Source: Myxococcales bacterium (lineage in GTDB: Bacteria; Myxococcota_A; Polyangia; Polyangiales; JADJMO01). Taken from it: a stretch of 64,000 nt of DNA. Both the position numbers and the translations under genes were made by a program. The notes beneath the pieces are model-generated. The model ran no database searches and was not told the origin of the DNA. It was given only the letters and a program-made list of their open reading frames with translations. The DNA lies in the NCBI GenBank assembly GCA_016709545.1, contig JADJMO010000020.1:62001-126000 (forward strand). The letters run 5' to 3'. Shown here in pieces: positions 38,101 to 45,647 of this stretch; position 1 is the stretch's first letter, and each line of letters begins with the position of its first letter.

Positions 38101-38987
38101 AGCCCCGGTTCGCCCCGCTCTTTGCGCTCGCTCTCGCCCTCGTCTCGCTCGACGCCTGCAAGCCCAAGGCGGGCGACGACTGCCAGGCCGACACCTGCGG
38201 CGACGAGAAGACCCTGCTCGCCTGCAAGAGCGGCAAGCTCCTGCCGCTCCCGTGCGACGGCCCCAAGGGCTGCAAGCTCGAAGGCACCACCCCGCGCTGT
38301 GATTTCTCGGGCAACAAGGTCGGTTCGCCGTGCGACGACCGGTTCCTCGGCAAGCGCATGTGCAAGGGCGACAAGGAGGCCACCACCTGCCAGGGCGGCA
38401 AGTGGGCCGTCGTCGGGTGCAGCGGCGGGTGTACTTCGGACGGCGGCGGCGAGGGGCTGCTCAAGGAGTGCGACACCGCGACGGCCAAGGCCGGCGACGC
38501 GTGCGACCGCTCGTTCCAGACCAAGCAGGGCTGCGAGCCCGACGGCAAGTCGGTCACCGAGTGCACCAAGGAGGGCAAGTTCGCCTTCGTGCGCAACTGC
38601 CGCGGCCCCAAGGGCTGCAAGGCCAAGAAGGGCGAGGTCGAGTGCGACCTCTCCGTGCAGCTCGTCGGCGACCCGTGCACCCCGCCGGTGCCCGAGATCT
38701 GCTCCGACGACGGCGCCGCGATCCTGCTGTGCGACGGCACCAAGATGTTCGAGAAGATGTGTACGGGTCCCAAGGGCTGCAGCAAGACGGCCGACGGCGT
38801 CGCGTGCGATCTCTCGGTGCCGACCGACGGCGTGCCGTGCCAGAAGAAGGGCCAGCAGGCCTGCCAGAAGCCCGACGGCGCCGAGCCCGCCAAGCTGCTC
38901 GAGTGCGACGGCAAGAAGTTCTCGGTCAAGAAGCGCTGCGCCGGCGCCTGCACGTTCACGCGCCCGAGCACGTATGAGTGCAAGTAG
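38097..38987 (+). CDS. Cys-rich repeat lipoprotein
   Basis: 296 residues. The signal peptide ends SLDAC. The mature protein is five to six repeats of a Cys-rich unit with the core x-C-x-(G)-GK-x5-C: LLACKSGKLLPLPC, TTCQGGKWAVVGC, VTECTKEGKFAFVRNC, ILLCDGTKMFEKMC, LLECDGKKFSVKKRC. Three units continue with GPKGC and end in C-D-(L/F)-S. The repeats also show at DNA level (GGCCCCAAGGGCTGCAAG and variants). It is probably a disulphide-rich cell-surface protein. It is translated together with the POTRA lipoprotein (ATGA overlap), suggesting a shared role in the outer envelope. Confidence 0.75.
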   Translation: MKPRFAPLFALALALVSLDACKPKAGDDCQADTCGDEKTLLACKSGKLLPLPCDGPKGCKLEGTTPRCDFSGNKVGSPCDDRFLGKRMCKGDKEATTCQGGKWAVVGCSGGCTSDGGGEGLLKECDTATAKAGDACDRSFQTKQGCEPDGKSVTECTKEGKFAFVRNCRGPKGCKAKKGEVECDLSVQLVGDPCTPPVPEICSDDGAAILLCDGTKMFEKMCTGPKGCSKTADGVACDLSVPTDGVPCQKKGQQACQKPDGAEPAKLLECDGKKFSVKKRCAGACTFTRPSTYECK

Positions 38988-38991
38988 TTCG

Positions 38992-39924
38992 CTAGACCGC
39001 GGGTAGGCCGCGCAGCGCGCGGTCGTGGTAGAGCAGCATCTCGATCCCGCCCGGGCCGCGGTTCCACACGTAGTCGTGCGGGCCCATCGTGACGAGCAGC
39101 TGGTGGCTCACGCCGAGCTCGGTGAGCCGCGCGCTCGCCTTGGTGACGGCGGGGTAGTAGACGTCTTCGTCGCTCGTCACGAGGCGCAACGGTCGGCCTC
39201 CGAGGCCCTTCACGATCGCGTCGACCACGTGGCCTTCCGCTGGGTCCTCGATGATCGCCGGCTGCAACGCGCCGATCGCCCCGAACAGATCGGGCCGCGA
39301 AATCCCCATGCGCAGCGCGGAGATGCCGCCGAGCGAGACGCCGTCGATGCCGGTGCTCTCCTTGGTCCCGAGGATCGGGGTCTCCTTGCGGAGCCGCGGC
39401 AGGAGCGCGTCGGCGAGGAAGCTCGCGTAGCGGTCGTACATGCCGCCGCCGATCTCGGGGGGCAGGGCGGGGCACGCCACCACGAGCCCCCCGAACGCAC
39501 GCGCCGTGAGGTCGGCGTTGAGCCGCGCGAGCCGGTCCTGACGCACGAACCCCTCGAAGAGCTCCGCCGTGAGCGGGGGGGAGCGGAGCGCCGCGTACGA
39601 GCGATCGAGGCGGTAGCTCTCGAGCCATCCATAGGCGCCCGCGCGCGGGCTCGCGGTCTCGCCGCGGCCGTGGAGGGCGACGAGCAGCGGGAGCTTCTGT
39701 CCGGCCGGGAGCGGCCTCGGCACGAGCACCACCACGCGCCGCTCGCCGTCCGGCGTGGGGAAGGTCCAGTCGAGCACCTCGAGATCGCGCGGGCCCCCGG
39801 GCGGCAGCGGCGTGAAGGGGGTCGCGCCCTTGCGCCGGCTCCGCGCGGCGATCGCGCCGAGCCCGAACGCGACCAGCGCTCCCGCGCCGCCGAGGATGGC
39901 CTGCCTGCGATCGACGAGCGCCAC
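38992..39924 (-). CDS. Alpha/beta-hydrolase esterase with N-terminal anchor
   Basis: 310 residues from the GTG at 39924, directly overlapping the stop of the SppA gene (TAGTG). A basic stretch followed by a hydrophobic segment (ILGGAGALVAFGLGAIAA) suggests export or membrane anchoring. The hydrolase part resembles putative esterases (esterase D/PHB depolymerase-like): oxyanion LLVALHGRGETA, nucleophile elbow DGVSLGGISALRMG, and catalytic His in MGPHDYVW. Last gene of the lipoprotein-SppA-esterase operon. Confidence 0.75.
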   Translation of the reverse strand: MALVDRRQAILGGAGALVAFGLGAIAARSRRKGATPFTPLPPGGPRDLEVLDWTFPTPDGERRVVVLVPRPLPAGQKLPLLVALHGRGETASPRAGAYGWLESYRLDRSYAALRSPPLTAELFEGFVRQDRLARLNADLTARAFGGLVVACPALPPEIGGGMYDRYASFLADALLPRLRKETPILGTKESTGIDGVSLGGISALRMGISRPDLFGAIGALQPAIIEDPAEGHVVDAIVKGLGGRPLRLVTSDEDVYYPAVTKASARLTELGVSHQLLVTMGPHDYVWNRGPGGIEMLLYHDRALRGLPAV

Positions 39925-42404
39925 TACAGGGTGCCGATGCCCTCCCAGAGGGCGAGCGGCTGGTCGGGGCCGTACACGGCGAAGGGTGCGAGGGCGTCGA
40001 CGTAAGGCGCGATCGCCTTGGGCAGCGCCGCGGCGTTGGGCACGGGGGCCTCGGCCCCGAGCAGATCGAGCGCGACGTCGAGCAGGCCGTTCTTCTCCTG
40101 CGGGAACTCGCTCACCGGCGCGTCGTCCTCGAGGCCAGCGCGGGCGCGGACGTCGGCGAGGGCGGCGTCGAGGCCACCGACGTGGTCGACGAGCCCCTTC
40201 TCCTTGGCGGCGAGGCCGAGCCACACCTTGCCGTGCGCGACCGCGTCCACCTGGTCGACGGTCATCTTGCGGCCGCGCGCCACGCGATCGAGGAACACCG
40301 CGTAGAACTGGGCGACCTTCTTGCCGAGCTCGACGCGCTCCTCGTCGGTGAACGGTCGGTAGAGCGACTCGGCGTCGGCCTTGGGCGCCGTCTTCTCGGT
40401 CACGACGGTGACGCCGAGCTTGCCGAGCAGGCCGCTCACGTCGGCCTTGCCGTAGAAGATGCCGATGCTGCCGGTGACGGTGCCCGCGTTGGCGTAGATC
40501 GGCGCGCCGAACGCGGCCGCGTAGTACCCGCCCGACGCGGCGACCGAGCCCATCGAGACGACGACGGGCTTCACCTTGGAGAGCCGCTCCGCCTCGCGCC
40601 ACATCACGTCGCTCGCGAGCGACGAGCCACCGGGGCTCTCGATGCGCAGCACCACGCCCGCGATGCTCGGGTCGGTGCGCGCGGCGTCGAGCGCCTCGGC
40701 GACCGTGTACGAGCCCACCAGCTTGGTGCCGAGCAGCGGGATGCGCTGGCTGCGGCCGTCGACGATGTCGCCGTCGAGGTAGACGATGGCGATGCGCGGG
40801 CGCTTGCCGAAGGTCTTCGGCGCGACCGGCTCGCTCTCGTCGGCCTCCACGCGGAGCTTCTTGCCGACCAGCTTGTGGACGTGGGCCTTGACCTCGTCGT
40901 CGAACGCCTTCTCGTGCACGAGCCCGGCGGCGATCGCCTCGTCGGCCACGAAGGGGCCCTTGGCGATGTTGGCGCGCACCGTCTCGACCGACATGCCCTT
41001 GCCCTTGGCGAGGCGCTCCAGGTAGATGCGCTCGATCGCGGCGAGCAGCTCCTTCTGGTTCGCGGCGGCCTGCGGGGTGGGCCCGTCGCGCACGAACGCC
41101 TCGGGCGCGCCCTTGTGCTCCTTGATGCGGATGAAGTCGGGCTCGACGCCGATCTTCTGGAGCGCGGTGCCGTAGTACATGGTCTGCGTACGGAAGCCGG
41201 CGAACCGGATGCCGCCCGCGGGGTTCACCAGCACCTTGTCGGCGGCGCTGCAGGCGAGGAGGCTCTTGGCGCCGCCGTCCTCGAGGTGACAGAGCACCTT
41301 GATGCCCTTCTTCTGCAGGGCGTCGAGCGCGTCGGCGAGCTCCTCGGCGTGGGCGGTCGAGCCCGCGGCGTCGGCCTTGATGACGAGCGCCACCGCGCGC
41401 ACGGTCGGGTCGCGCCCGAGGCGCGCGAGCTTGCGGAGCAGGTGCACGTGGCCACGCGATCCCGGCGTGTCCTCGATGCGGAGCAGCACCGCGCGGTCGG
41501 TCTCGGGGATGCCGGGCTGCTTGAACCCGCCGATCGACGCGGTCGCATACCAGCCCGGGTCGCCGCCGAGGTTCTTGCCGGCGACGATGCCTCCCCCGAG
41601 CCGCGTGGTGAGCAGGCCGACCTCCACGCCCGCGGTGAGGCTCCAGGCGTTCGCGAAATCGCGACCCTCGGGCGCATTCGGATCGCCCATGCGGAAGGCG
41701 ACGGACGCGCGGCCGAACGGCACGTCGACGCCGAGCGTGCCCCCGAGCCCGAAGCGCTGGTTCGCGAGCGGGTTCCAGGAGCCATCGACGCCGATCTCGA
41801 ACGTGCGCGTGCCGAGCGGCCGGATCGCGAACCCGCTCACGAACGAACGGTGGACGCCCTTGGGTGCGTTGAGGTCGCGCGCCGCGAAGGAGAAGCCCGC
41901 GAAGCGCGAGGGCCGCAGCGCGAACGAGGCGCCGAGCCCGACCGCGCCGTCGAGGCGCTCGAGGAGCGGGTCCGAGGCGAGCCAGAACCGCAGATCGAGG
42001 GCGTACGACAGCACCTCGCTCAGCTTCCAGGCGAGCGCCCAGTTCACCGACCACAGCGACGGCGAGGGCGTGGACTCGGGCGGGCGCACCGACTCGACGC
42101 GCACGCCGGTCGAGAGACCGAAGAACAGCGGCAGCCCGAAGCCGATGGCGTCGCCGCGCGCGGGGGTCAGCGTGTCGGCGCCCTTGGGCAGATGGACGTG
42201 CGTCCACCGCAGCTCCCAGCCCGGCAGGAACGCGAGCTGCGCGGGGACGAGGCCGATCGCGTCGGTGTCGTCGGTGCCTGCGAGCGAGCGGGTGGGGGGC
42301 TGGATGCGCGGCGGGTCGAAGCCTTGCGCGCCCGCCTCCGACGAGACGGCGAGCGCGGCGAGGAGCGCGCCCGAGACCAGGCCCCGCCGCGTCGAGCGCC
42401 TCAC
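39924..42404 (-). CDS. sppA: SppA-type signal peptide peptidase fused to an N-terminal barrel-like domain
   Basis: 826 residues from the GTG at 42404 (GTGA overlap with the upstream lipoprotein). A signal peptide (VSGALLAALAVSSEAGAQ) and about 290 residues of alternating, aromatic-girdled beta-type sequence come first (FGLPLFFGLSTGVRVESV, FGLGGTLGVDVPFGRASVAF), resembling outer-membrane barrel strands. The rest is a tandem S49 protease like SppA 67K: catalytic Lys343 in AVALVIKADAAG and catalytic Ser624 in GSVAASGGYYAA, with ESPGGSSLASDVMW between them. SppA normally degrades cleaved signal peptides at the inner membrane; the N-terminal half is not part of the usual enzyme. Confidence 0.85.
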   Translation of the reverse strand: MRRSTRRGLVSGALLAALAVSSEAGAQGFDPPRIQPPTRSLAGTDDTDAIGLVPAQLAFLPGWELRWTHVHLPKGADTLTPARGDAIGFGLPLFFGLSTGVRVESVRPPESTPSPSLWSVNWALAWKLSEVLSYALDLRFWLASDPLLERLDGAVGLGASFALRPSRFAGFSFAARDLNAPKGVHRSFVSGFAIRPLGTRTFEIGVDGSWNPLANQRFGLGGTLGVDVPFGRASVAFRMGDPNAPEGRDFANAWSLTAGVEVGLLTTRLGGGIVAGKNLGGDPGWYATASIGGFKQPGIPETDRAVLLRIEDTPGSRGHVHLLRKLARLGRDPTVRAVALVIKADAAGSTAHAEELADALDALQKKGIKVLCHLEDGGAKSLLACSAADKVLVNPAGGIRFAGFRTQTMYYGTALQKIGVEPDFIRIKEHKGAPEAFVRDGPTPQAAANQKELLAAIERIYLERLAKGKGMSVETVRANIAKGPFVADEAIAAGLVHEKAFDDEVKAHVHKLVGKKLRVEADESEPVAPKTFGKRPRIAIVYLDGDIVDGRSQRIPLLGTKLVGSYTVAEALDAARTDPSIAGVVLRIESPGGSSLASDVMWREAERLSKVKPVVVSMGSVAASGGYYAAAFGAPIYANAGTVTGSIGIFYGKADVSGLLGKLGVTVVTEKTAPKADAESLYRPFTDEERVELGKKVAQFYAVFLDRVARGRKMTVDQVDAVAHGKVWLGLAAKEKGLVDHVGGLDAALADVRARAGLEDDAPVSEFPQEKNGLLDVALDLLGAEAPVPNAAALPKAIAPYVDALAPFAVYGPDQPLALWEGIGTL

Positions 42405-43084
42405 CGCTTCCACACGCCGCCAGCGACCTCGCCCGCGCCCTTCTTCACCGTGATGGAGAGGTTCGCGATGTAGCTGCCCTCGATGCACAGCTCCTTGTTG
42501 GGGTGCAGCATGGGCATGATGTCGTCCGGGGTGTTGTCGGCGGCGATGAGCTTGCCCGCGTTGTCGGTGAGCTCGAGGTCGACGTCCTTCACGCCGGTGC
42601 CGCCGACCGCGATGATGCGGTAGCAGCCCGGGAGCACGAGCACGGGGAAGGACTTCTTCTCGCCCTGCTTGAACACGTGCTTCACGGTGGGGATCGGCTG
42701 GGTCATGCCGGCGGCGCAGCGCTTGCCGAGCTCGCCCACGTCGGCGACGGCGTTGCCGGTGACGACGAAGCCCTTCCAGCAGGGGCCGGCGGGCGAGGCG
42801 TCGGTCGTGACGAGCACGCCACTCTCGGAGGCGGAGGAGAGGGGGAGCGCGTCGGAGACGAGGAGGACCCCCGCCTCGGAGACGACGCCGGTGGACGACG
42901 GGACGGTCGACGAGGCCTCCGCGGCGGCATCGCCGCTCGTCGAGGCATCGCCGCTCGCGGCCACGGGGTTCTTGGGGTTCGGCTTGTCGCCACAGCCCGT
43001 GAGCCACGGCGAGGCGAGGACCGGGGGGATGCAGAGGACGGTGGCGACGACGGTGGCGCGACGCAGCAAGCAGCTCTTGCCCAT
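42401..43084 (-). CDS. Lipoprotein of unknown function
   Basis: 227 residues from the ATG at 43084. A long signal peptide ends in lipobox WLTGC and is followed by a Ser/Ala/Asp/Thr-rich linker to about residue 95, then a compact C-terminal domain of about 130 residues with beta-like segments (FPVLVLPGCYRIIAVGGTG, DVDLELTDNAGKLIA) and four cysteines. No family recognised. First gene of a three-gene operon with the SppA fusion and the esterase. Confidence 0.65.
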   Translation of the reverse strand: MGKSCLLRRATVVATVLCIPPVLASPWLTGCGDKPNPKNPVAASGDASTSGDAAAEASSTVPSSTGVVSEAGVLLVSDALPLSSASESGVLVTTDASPAGPCWKGFVVTGNAVADVGELGKRCAAGMTQPIPTVKHVFKQGEKKSFPVLVLPGCYRIIAVGGTGVKDVDLELTDNAGKLIAADNTPDDIMPMLHPNKELCIEGSYIANLSITVKKGAGEVAGGVWKR

Positions 43085-43138
43085 GGCGGTGCAGCATAGT
43101 CCACCGCGGCGCGATCGACGTGATAAGAAGTGCGACCG

Positions 43139-44002
43139 ATGGAGGAACGCCCCGGCTCGAACCCGCCGCTCCCGGACACGACGCGGCTGGTCTTCGGCTT
43201 CGCCCCCTCGATCGAGGGAGACCGCACCCGGCAGGCCCTCGTCGACGTCTGCCGTGCCCTCTCGGACTCCGTGGGGCTCGACGTCGCCCCCATGCGGGTG
43301 GCCTCCTACGGCGCCCTCGAGCGCGCCATCCTGGAGGGGCGGGCGAGCTTCGGCTGGTTCCCGCCGGTCGTGCTGGCGCGACTCGAGCTGTCGGGGCGGG
43401 TGGTGCCGATCGCCCAGTGCGTGCGGGGCGGTACGGCCCAGTACCACGCGTGCCTGTTCGTCGCCGAGGACTCGCCCATCACCTCGGTCGAGAGCATCGA
43501 CCAGGCCCGCGTGGCGTGGGTCGACCGCACCTCGGCCGCGGGATACGTGTTTCCACGGCTCATGCTGGCCGCGCGCGGCGTCGACCCGCACAAGGCGTTC
43601 CGTCAGGAGTCGTTCCTGCAAAACCACGCCGAGGTGGTGCGGATGGTGATCGAGGGGCAGGCCGAGGTCGGCGCCACGTTCGTCACCCTCCGGCCCGACG
43701 GGTCGATCCTCCGCGGCGGGTTCACCGAGCCCGACGGCAGCAACCCGAAGCCGGTGCGCGTGCTCGACACCTTCGGGCCGATCCCGAACGACGCGATGGC
43801 GGTCTCGACCACGCTCTCCCCCGAGATCGCCAACGCGCTCGAGCGGGCGGCCATCCACGCCACCTCGTCCAAGGCGCTGCGTGGCGCCCTCCGCCACCTG
43901 TTCGGGGCCGACTCGCTCGCGCCCGTGGCGGAGGACACCTACTCGCTGCTGCGCACCATGGTGAGCCGGGCACTGAAGGCCGGCATCGTGCTCGACGGCT
44001 GA
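43139..44002 (+). CDS. PhnD-like (phosphate/phosphite/phosphonate) binding-protein domain, cytoplasmic
   Basis: 287 residues from the ATG at 43139; the AAGAAG ribosome site at 43124-43129 favours it over GTG 43130. It matches type-2 periplasmic binding proteins of the PhnD family: LVFGFAPSIEGDR, SYGALERAILEGRASFGWFP, QYHACLFVAEDSPI, VWAWVDRTSAAGY-like strand, and EVGATFVTLRPDG. Yet it has no signal peptide and no ABC permease or ATPase genes beside it. It may be a cytoplasmic ligand sensor, or an exported orphan whose signal I cannot see. Divergent from the lipoprotein-SppA operon. Confidence 0.78.
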   Translation: MEERPGSNPPLPDTTRLVFGFAPSIEGDRTRQALVDVCRALSDSVGLDVAPMRVASYGALERAILEGRASFGWFPPVVLARLELSGRVVPIAQCVRGGTAQYHACLFVAEDSPITSVESIDQARVAWVDRTSAAGYVFPRLMLAARGVDPHKAFRQESFLQNHAEVVRMVIEGQAEVGATFVTLRPDGSILRGGFTEPDGSNPKPVRVLDTFGPIPNDAMAVSTTLSPEIANALERAAIHATSSKALRGALRHLFGADSLAPVAEDTYSLLRTMVSRALKAGIVLDG

Positions 44003-44026
44003 GCGGAACGAAGTGGAGCGAAGCAT

Positions 44027-44048
44027 CGGCCGCCTCCATGGGCGGCCG
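44027..44048 (+). terminator. Hairpin after the PhnD-like gene
   Basis: A perfect 8-bp stem, CGGCCGCC at 44027-44034 and GGCGGCCG at 44041-44048, with loop TCCATG. It lies between the convergent PhnD-like and Lys/Asp-tailed lipoprotein genes and could terminate both. No T tract. Confidence 0.5.
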
Positions 44049-44075
44049 ACGGGATGGACGGCCCGCGCCGGAGCC

Positions 44076-44441
44076 TCAGTCGTCGTCGGTCTTCTTCTTC
44101 TTCTTGTCGTCGTCGTCGTCGCTCGACTTCTTCTTCTTCGAGCCCTTGTCGTCGTCGTCGTCGCCCTTCTTCTTGTCGTCCTTCTTGCACTTCTTCTCGC
44201 AGTCCCGGAGGCCGTCGAGGGACTTGGCGTCTGCCGCGCACGGCGCCATGCACTTGTACTGCTCGGGCTCCTTGTCCTTGAGCTTGGTCAGCTTCTCGGT
44301 GCAGCGGTCGAGCTTCTTGTCCGAAGGCTTGTCGCCGTCCTTTTCGGCGAGCTCCATGACGTGCTTGCAGACCTTCTCGGGGGTCGGGGCCGAACATCCA
44401 GTGACCAGGACGAGCGCGAGTGTGGCAACGAGGATTCGCAT
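44076..44441 (-). CDS. Small lipoprotein with Lys/Asp low-complexity tail
   Basis: 121 residues. The signal peptide ends in LVTGC; the central part has six Cys (KVCKHVMELAEKDG, CTEKLTKLK, YKCMAPCAAD). The last 35 residues or so are alternating blocks of Lys and Asp, encoded by long TTC/GTC triplet runs on the plus strand. The Cys spacing suggests a small disulphide-stabilised helical domain; the charged tail could bind polyanions or metal ions. No family recognised. Triplet runs like this are also prone to length variation. Confidence 0.7.
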   Translation of the reverse strand: MRILVATLALVLVTGCSAPTPEKVCKHVMELAEKDGDKPSDKKLDRCTEKLTKLKDKEPEQYKCMAPCAADAKSLDGLRDCEKKCKKDDKKKGDDDDDKGSKKKKSSDDDDDKKKKKTDDD

Positions 44442-44497
44442 CGGCGCATGCGAACAGGCGTTGCGGCGGCGTGCAAGCCCGACGAGCTGGCCTGACG

Positions 44498-45463
44498 CTA
44501 GGTCGACGGCGAGGCCGGGTCCGTCATGACGCGGTTTCGCCCGGTCTGCTTGGCCTGGTAGAGCGCGTCGTCCGCGGCTTTGTAGAGATCGGCGCCGTTC
44601 TTGTAGGGCGGCCGCAGCTCCGCGCACCCGAGGCTGAGCGTGACGCCGATGCTGACGTCCTCGAAGTGGAACGTCGCGCCCTCGATCACCTTGCGGATCT
44701 TCTCGGCGAACTGGGCCGCCCCCGCCACGTCGATCTCCGGCAGGAGCACCGCGAACTCCTCGCCGCCGACGCGCGCGAACAGGTCCTCGCGCCGGATCCG
44801 CGACCGCACGAGCGCCGCGAGCTGTCGCAGGAGCGCGTCGCCCGCGAGGTGCCCGTGGGTGTCGTTCACACGCTTGAAGTGGTCGATGTCGAACACCACG
44901 AGCGACATCGGGCGATCGTAGCGCGCGCTGCGTGAGACCTCGCGCTCGAGGGTGTCGTGGAAGTGCCGCTTGTTGTGGATCTGGGTGAGACCATCGAAGG
45001 TCATCAGCCGGTAGATCTCTTCGTGGTACGCCGCCTCGATGTTGTCGCCCGTCATGAACTTGAGGATCGTGCGCCCGATCTTGAGCTGGTCGCCGTCCTT
45101 GAGCGGACGCTCGTTGGTGAGCTCGTCGTTCACGTAGGAGCCGTTGGTCGAGCCGAGATCGGTGAGCCGGTAGCGCCCACCGTCGTAGGCGAGGCGCGCG
45201 TGGCGGCGCGACACCGACTCCTGGTCGATGGTGACGTCGCACTTCACCGAGCGGCCCATCTCGATGGCCGTGCCGTCGAGCACGATGCGCTTGCCGAGGT
45301 CGGCGCCGTAGATGACCACGAGACACGCCGCGGCGCTCGAGGGCGAGGCCACCTGGGTGGGCGCGGAGATCACCGTGACCACGGTTTTGGTCTTGGTGGG
45401 ACGATCCGAGTCCACGCGGTCGTCGCGCTCGATCGACGGTGGTTCCGACGGGTGCCCGATCAC
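44498..45463 (-). CDS. FHA-domain diguanylate cyclase
   Basis: 321 residues. An FHA phosphothreonine-recognition domain (about 50-140: IEMGRSVKCDVTIDQESVSR, RHARL, LTDLGSTNGSYVND) is joined to a GGDEF domain with the active-site motif RVGGEEFAVLLPE. Five residues upstream of it is an RxxD inhibitory site (RRED). It should make cyclic di-GMP, feedback-inhibited at the I-site and probably switched by binding a phosphorylated partner, for example a target of the Ser/Thr kinases here. There is no membrane segment. Confidence 0.93.
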   Translation of the reverse strand: MIGHPSEPPSIERDDRVDSDRPTKTKTVVTVISAPTQVASPSSAAACLVVIYGADLGKRIVLDGTAIEMGRSVKCDVTIDQESVSRRHARLAYDGGRYRLTDLGSTNGSYVNDELTNERPLKDGDQLKIGRTILKFMTGDNIEAAYHEEIYRLMTFDGLTQIHNKRHFHDTLEREVSRSARYDRPMSLVVFDIDHFKRVNDTHGHLAGDALLRQLAALVRSRIRREDLFARVGGEEFAVLLPEIDVAGAAQFAEKIRKVIEGATFHFEDVSIGVTLSLGCAELRPPYKNGADLYKAADDALYQAKQTGRNRVMTDPASPST

Positions 45464-45584
45464 GGCAGGTCAGCCTAACACGGGAGAAGGGGGTGAAGGT
45501 CGCAGGGTGAACGCCCGCCCACGCCGTAGCCAGCAGTTCACGCCCAGCTGCGACGAGAAAGGCCCACTCCCGGGGGAGCCGATC

Positions 45585-45627
45585 GGCAAATCACGCATTT
45601 GCCAGCACGGCACGGGACGTGAATACT
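45585..45627 (+). promoter_or_regulatory. Promoter with overlapping inverted-repeat operator
   Basis: A perfect inverted repeat GGCAAAT-CACGC-ATTTGCC lies at 45585-45603. Its right arm overlaps a sigma-70-like -35 box TTGCCA (45599-45604), followed after 17 bases by AATACT (45622-45627) as -10. The AT-rich patch stands out in this GC-rich sequence, and the lipoprotein start is at 45648 after GGAGG. A repressor bound to the repeat would block the -35 box. Confidence 0.5.
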
Positions 45628-45647
45628 GTCGTAGCGGAGGTTCTCCC

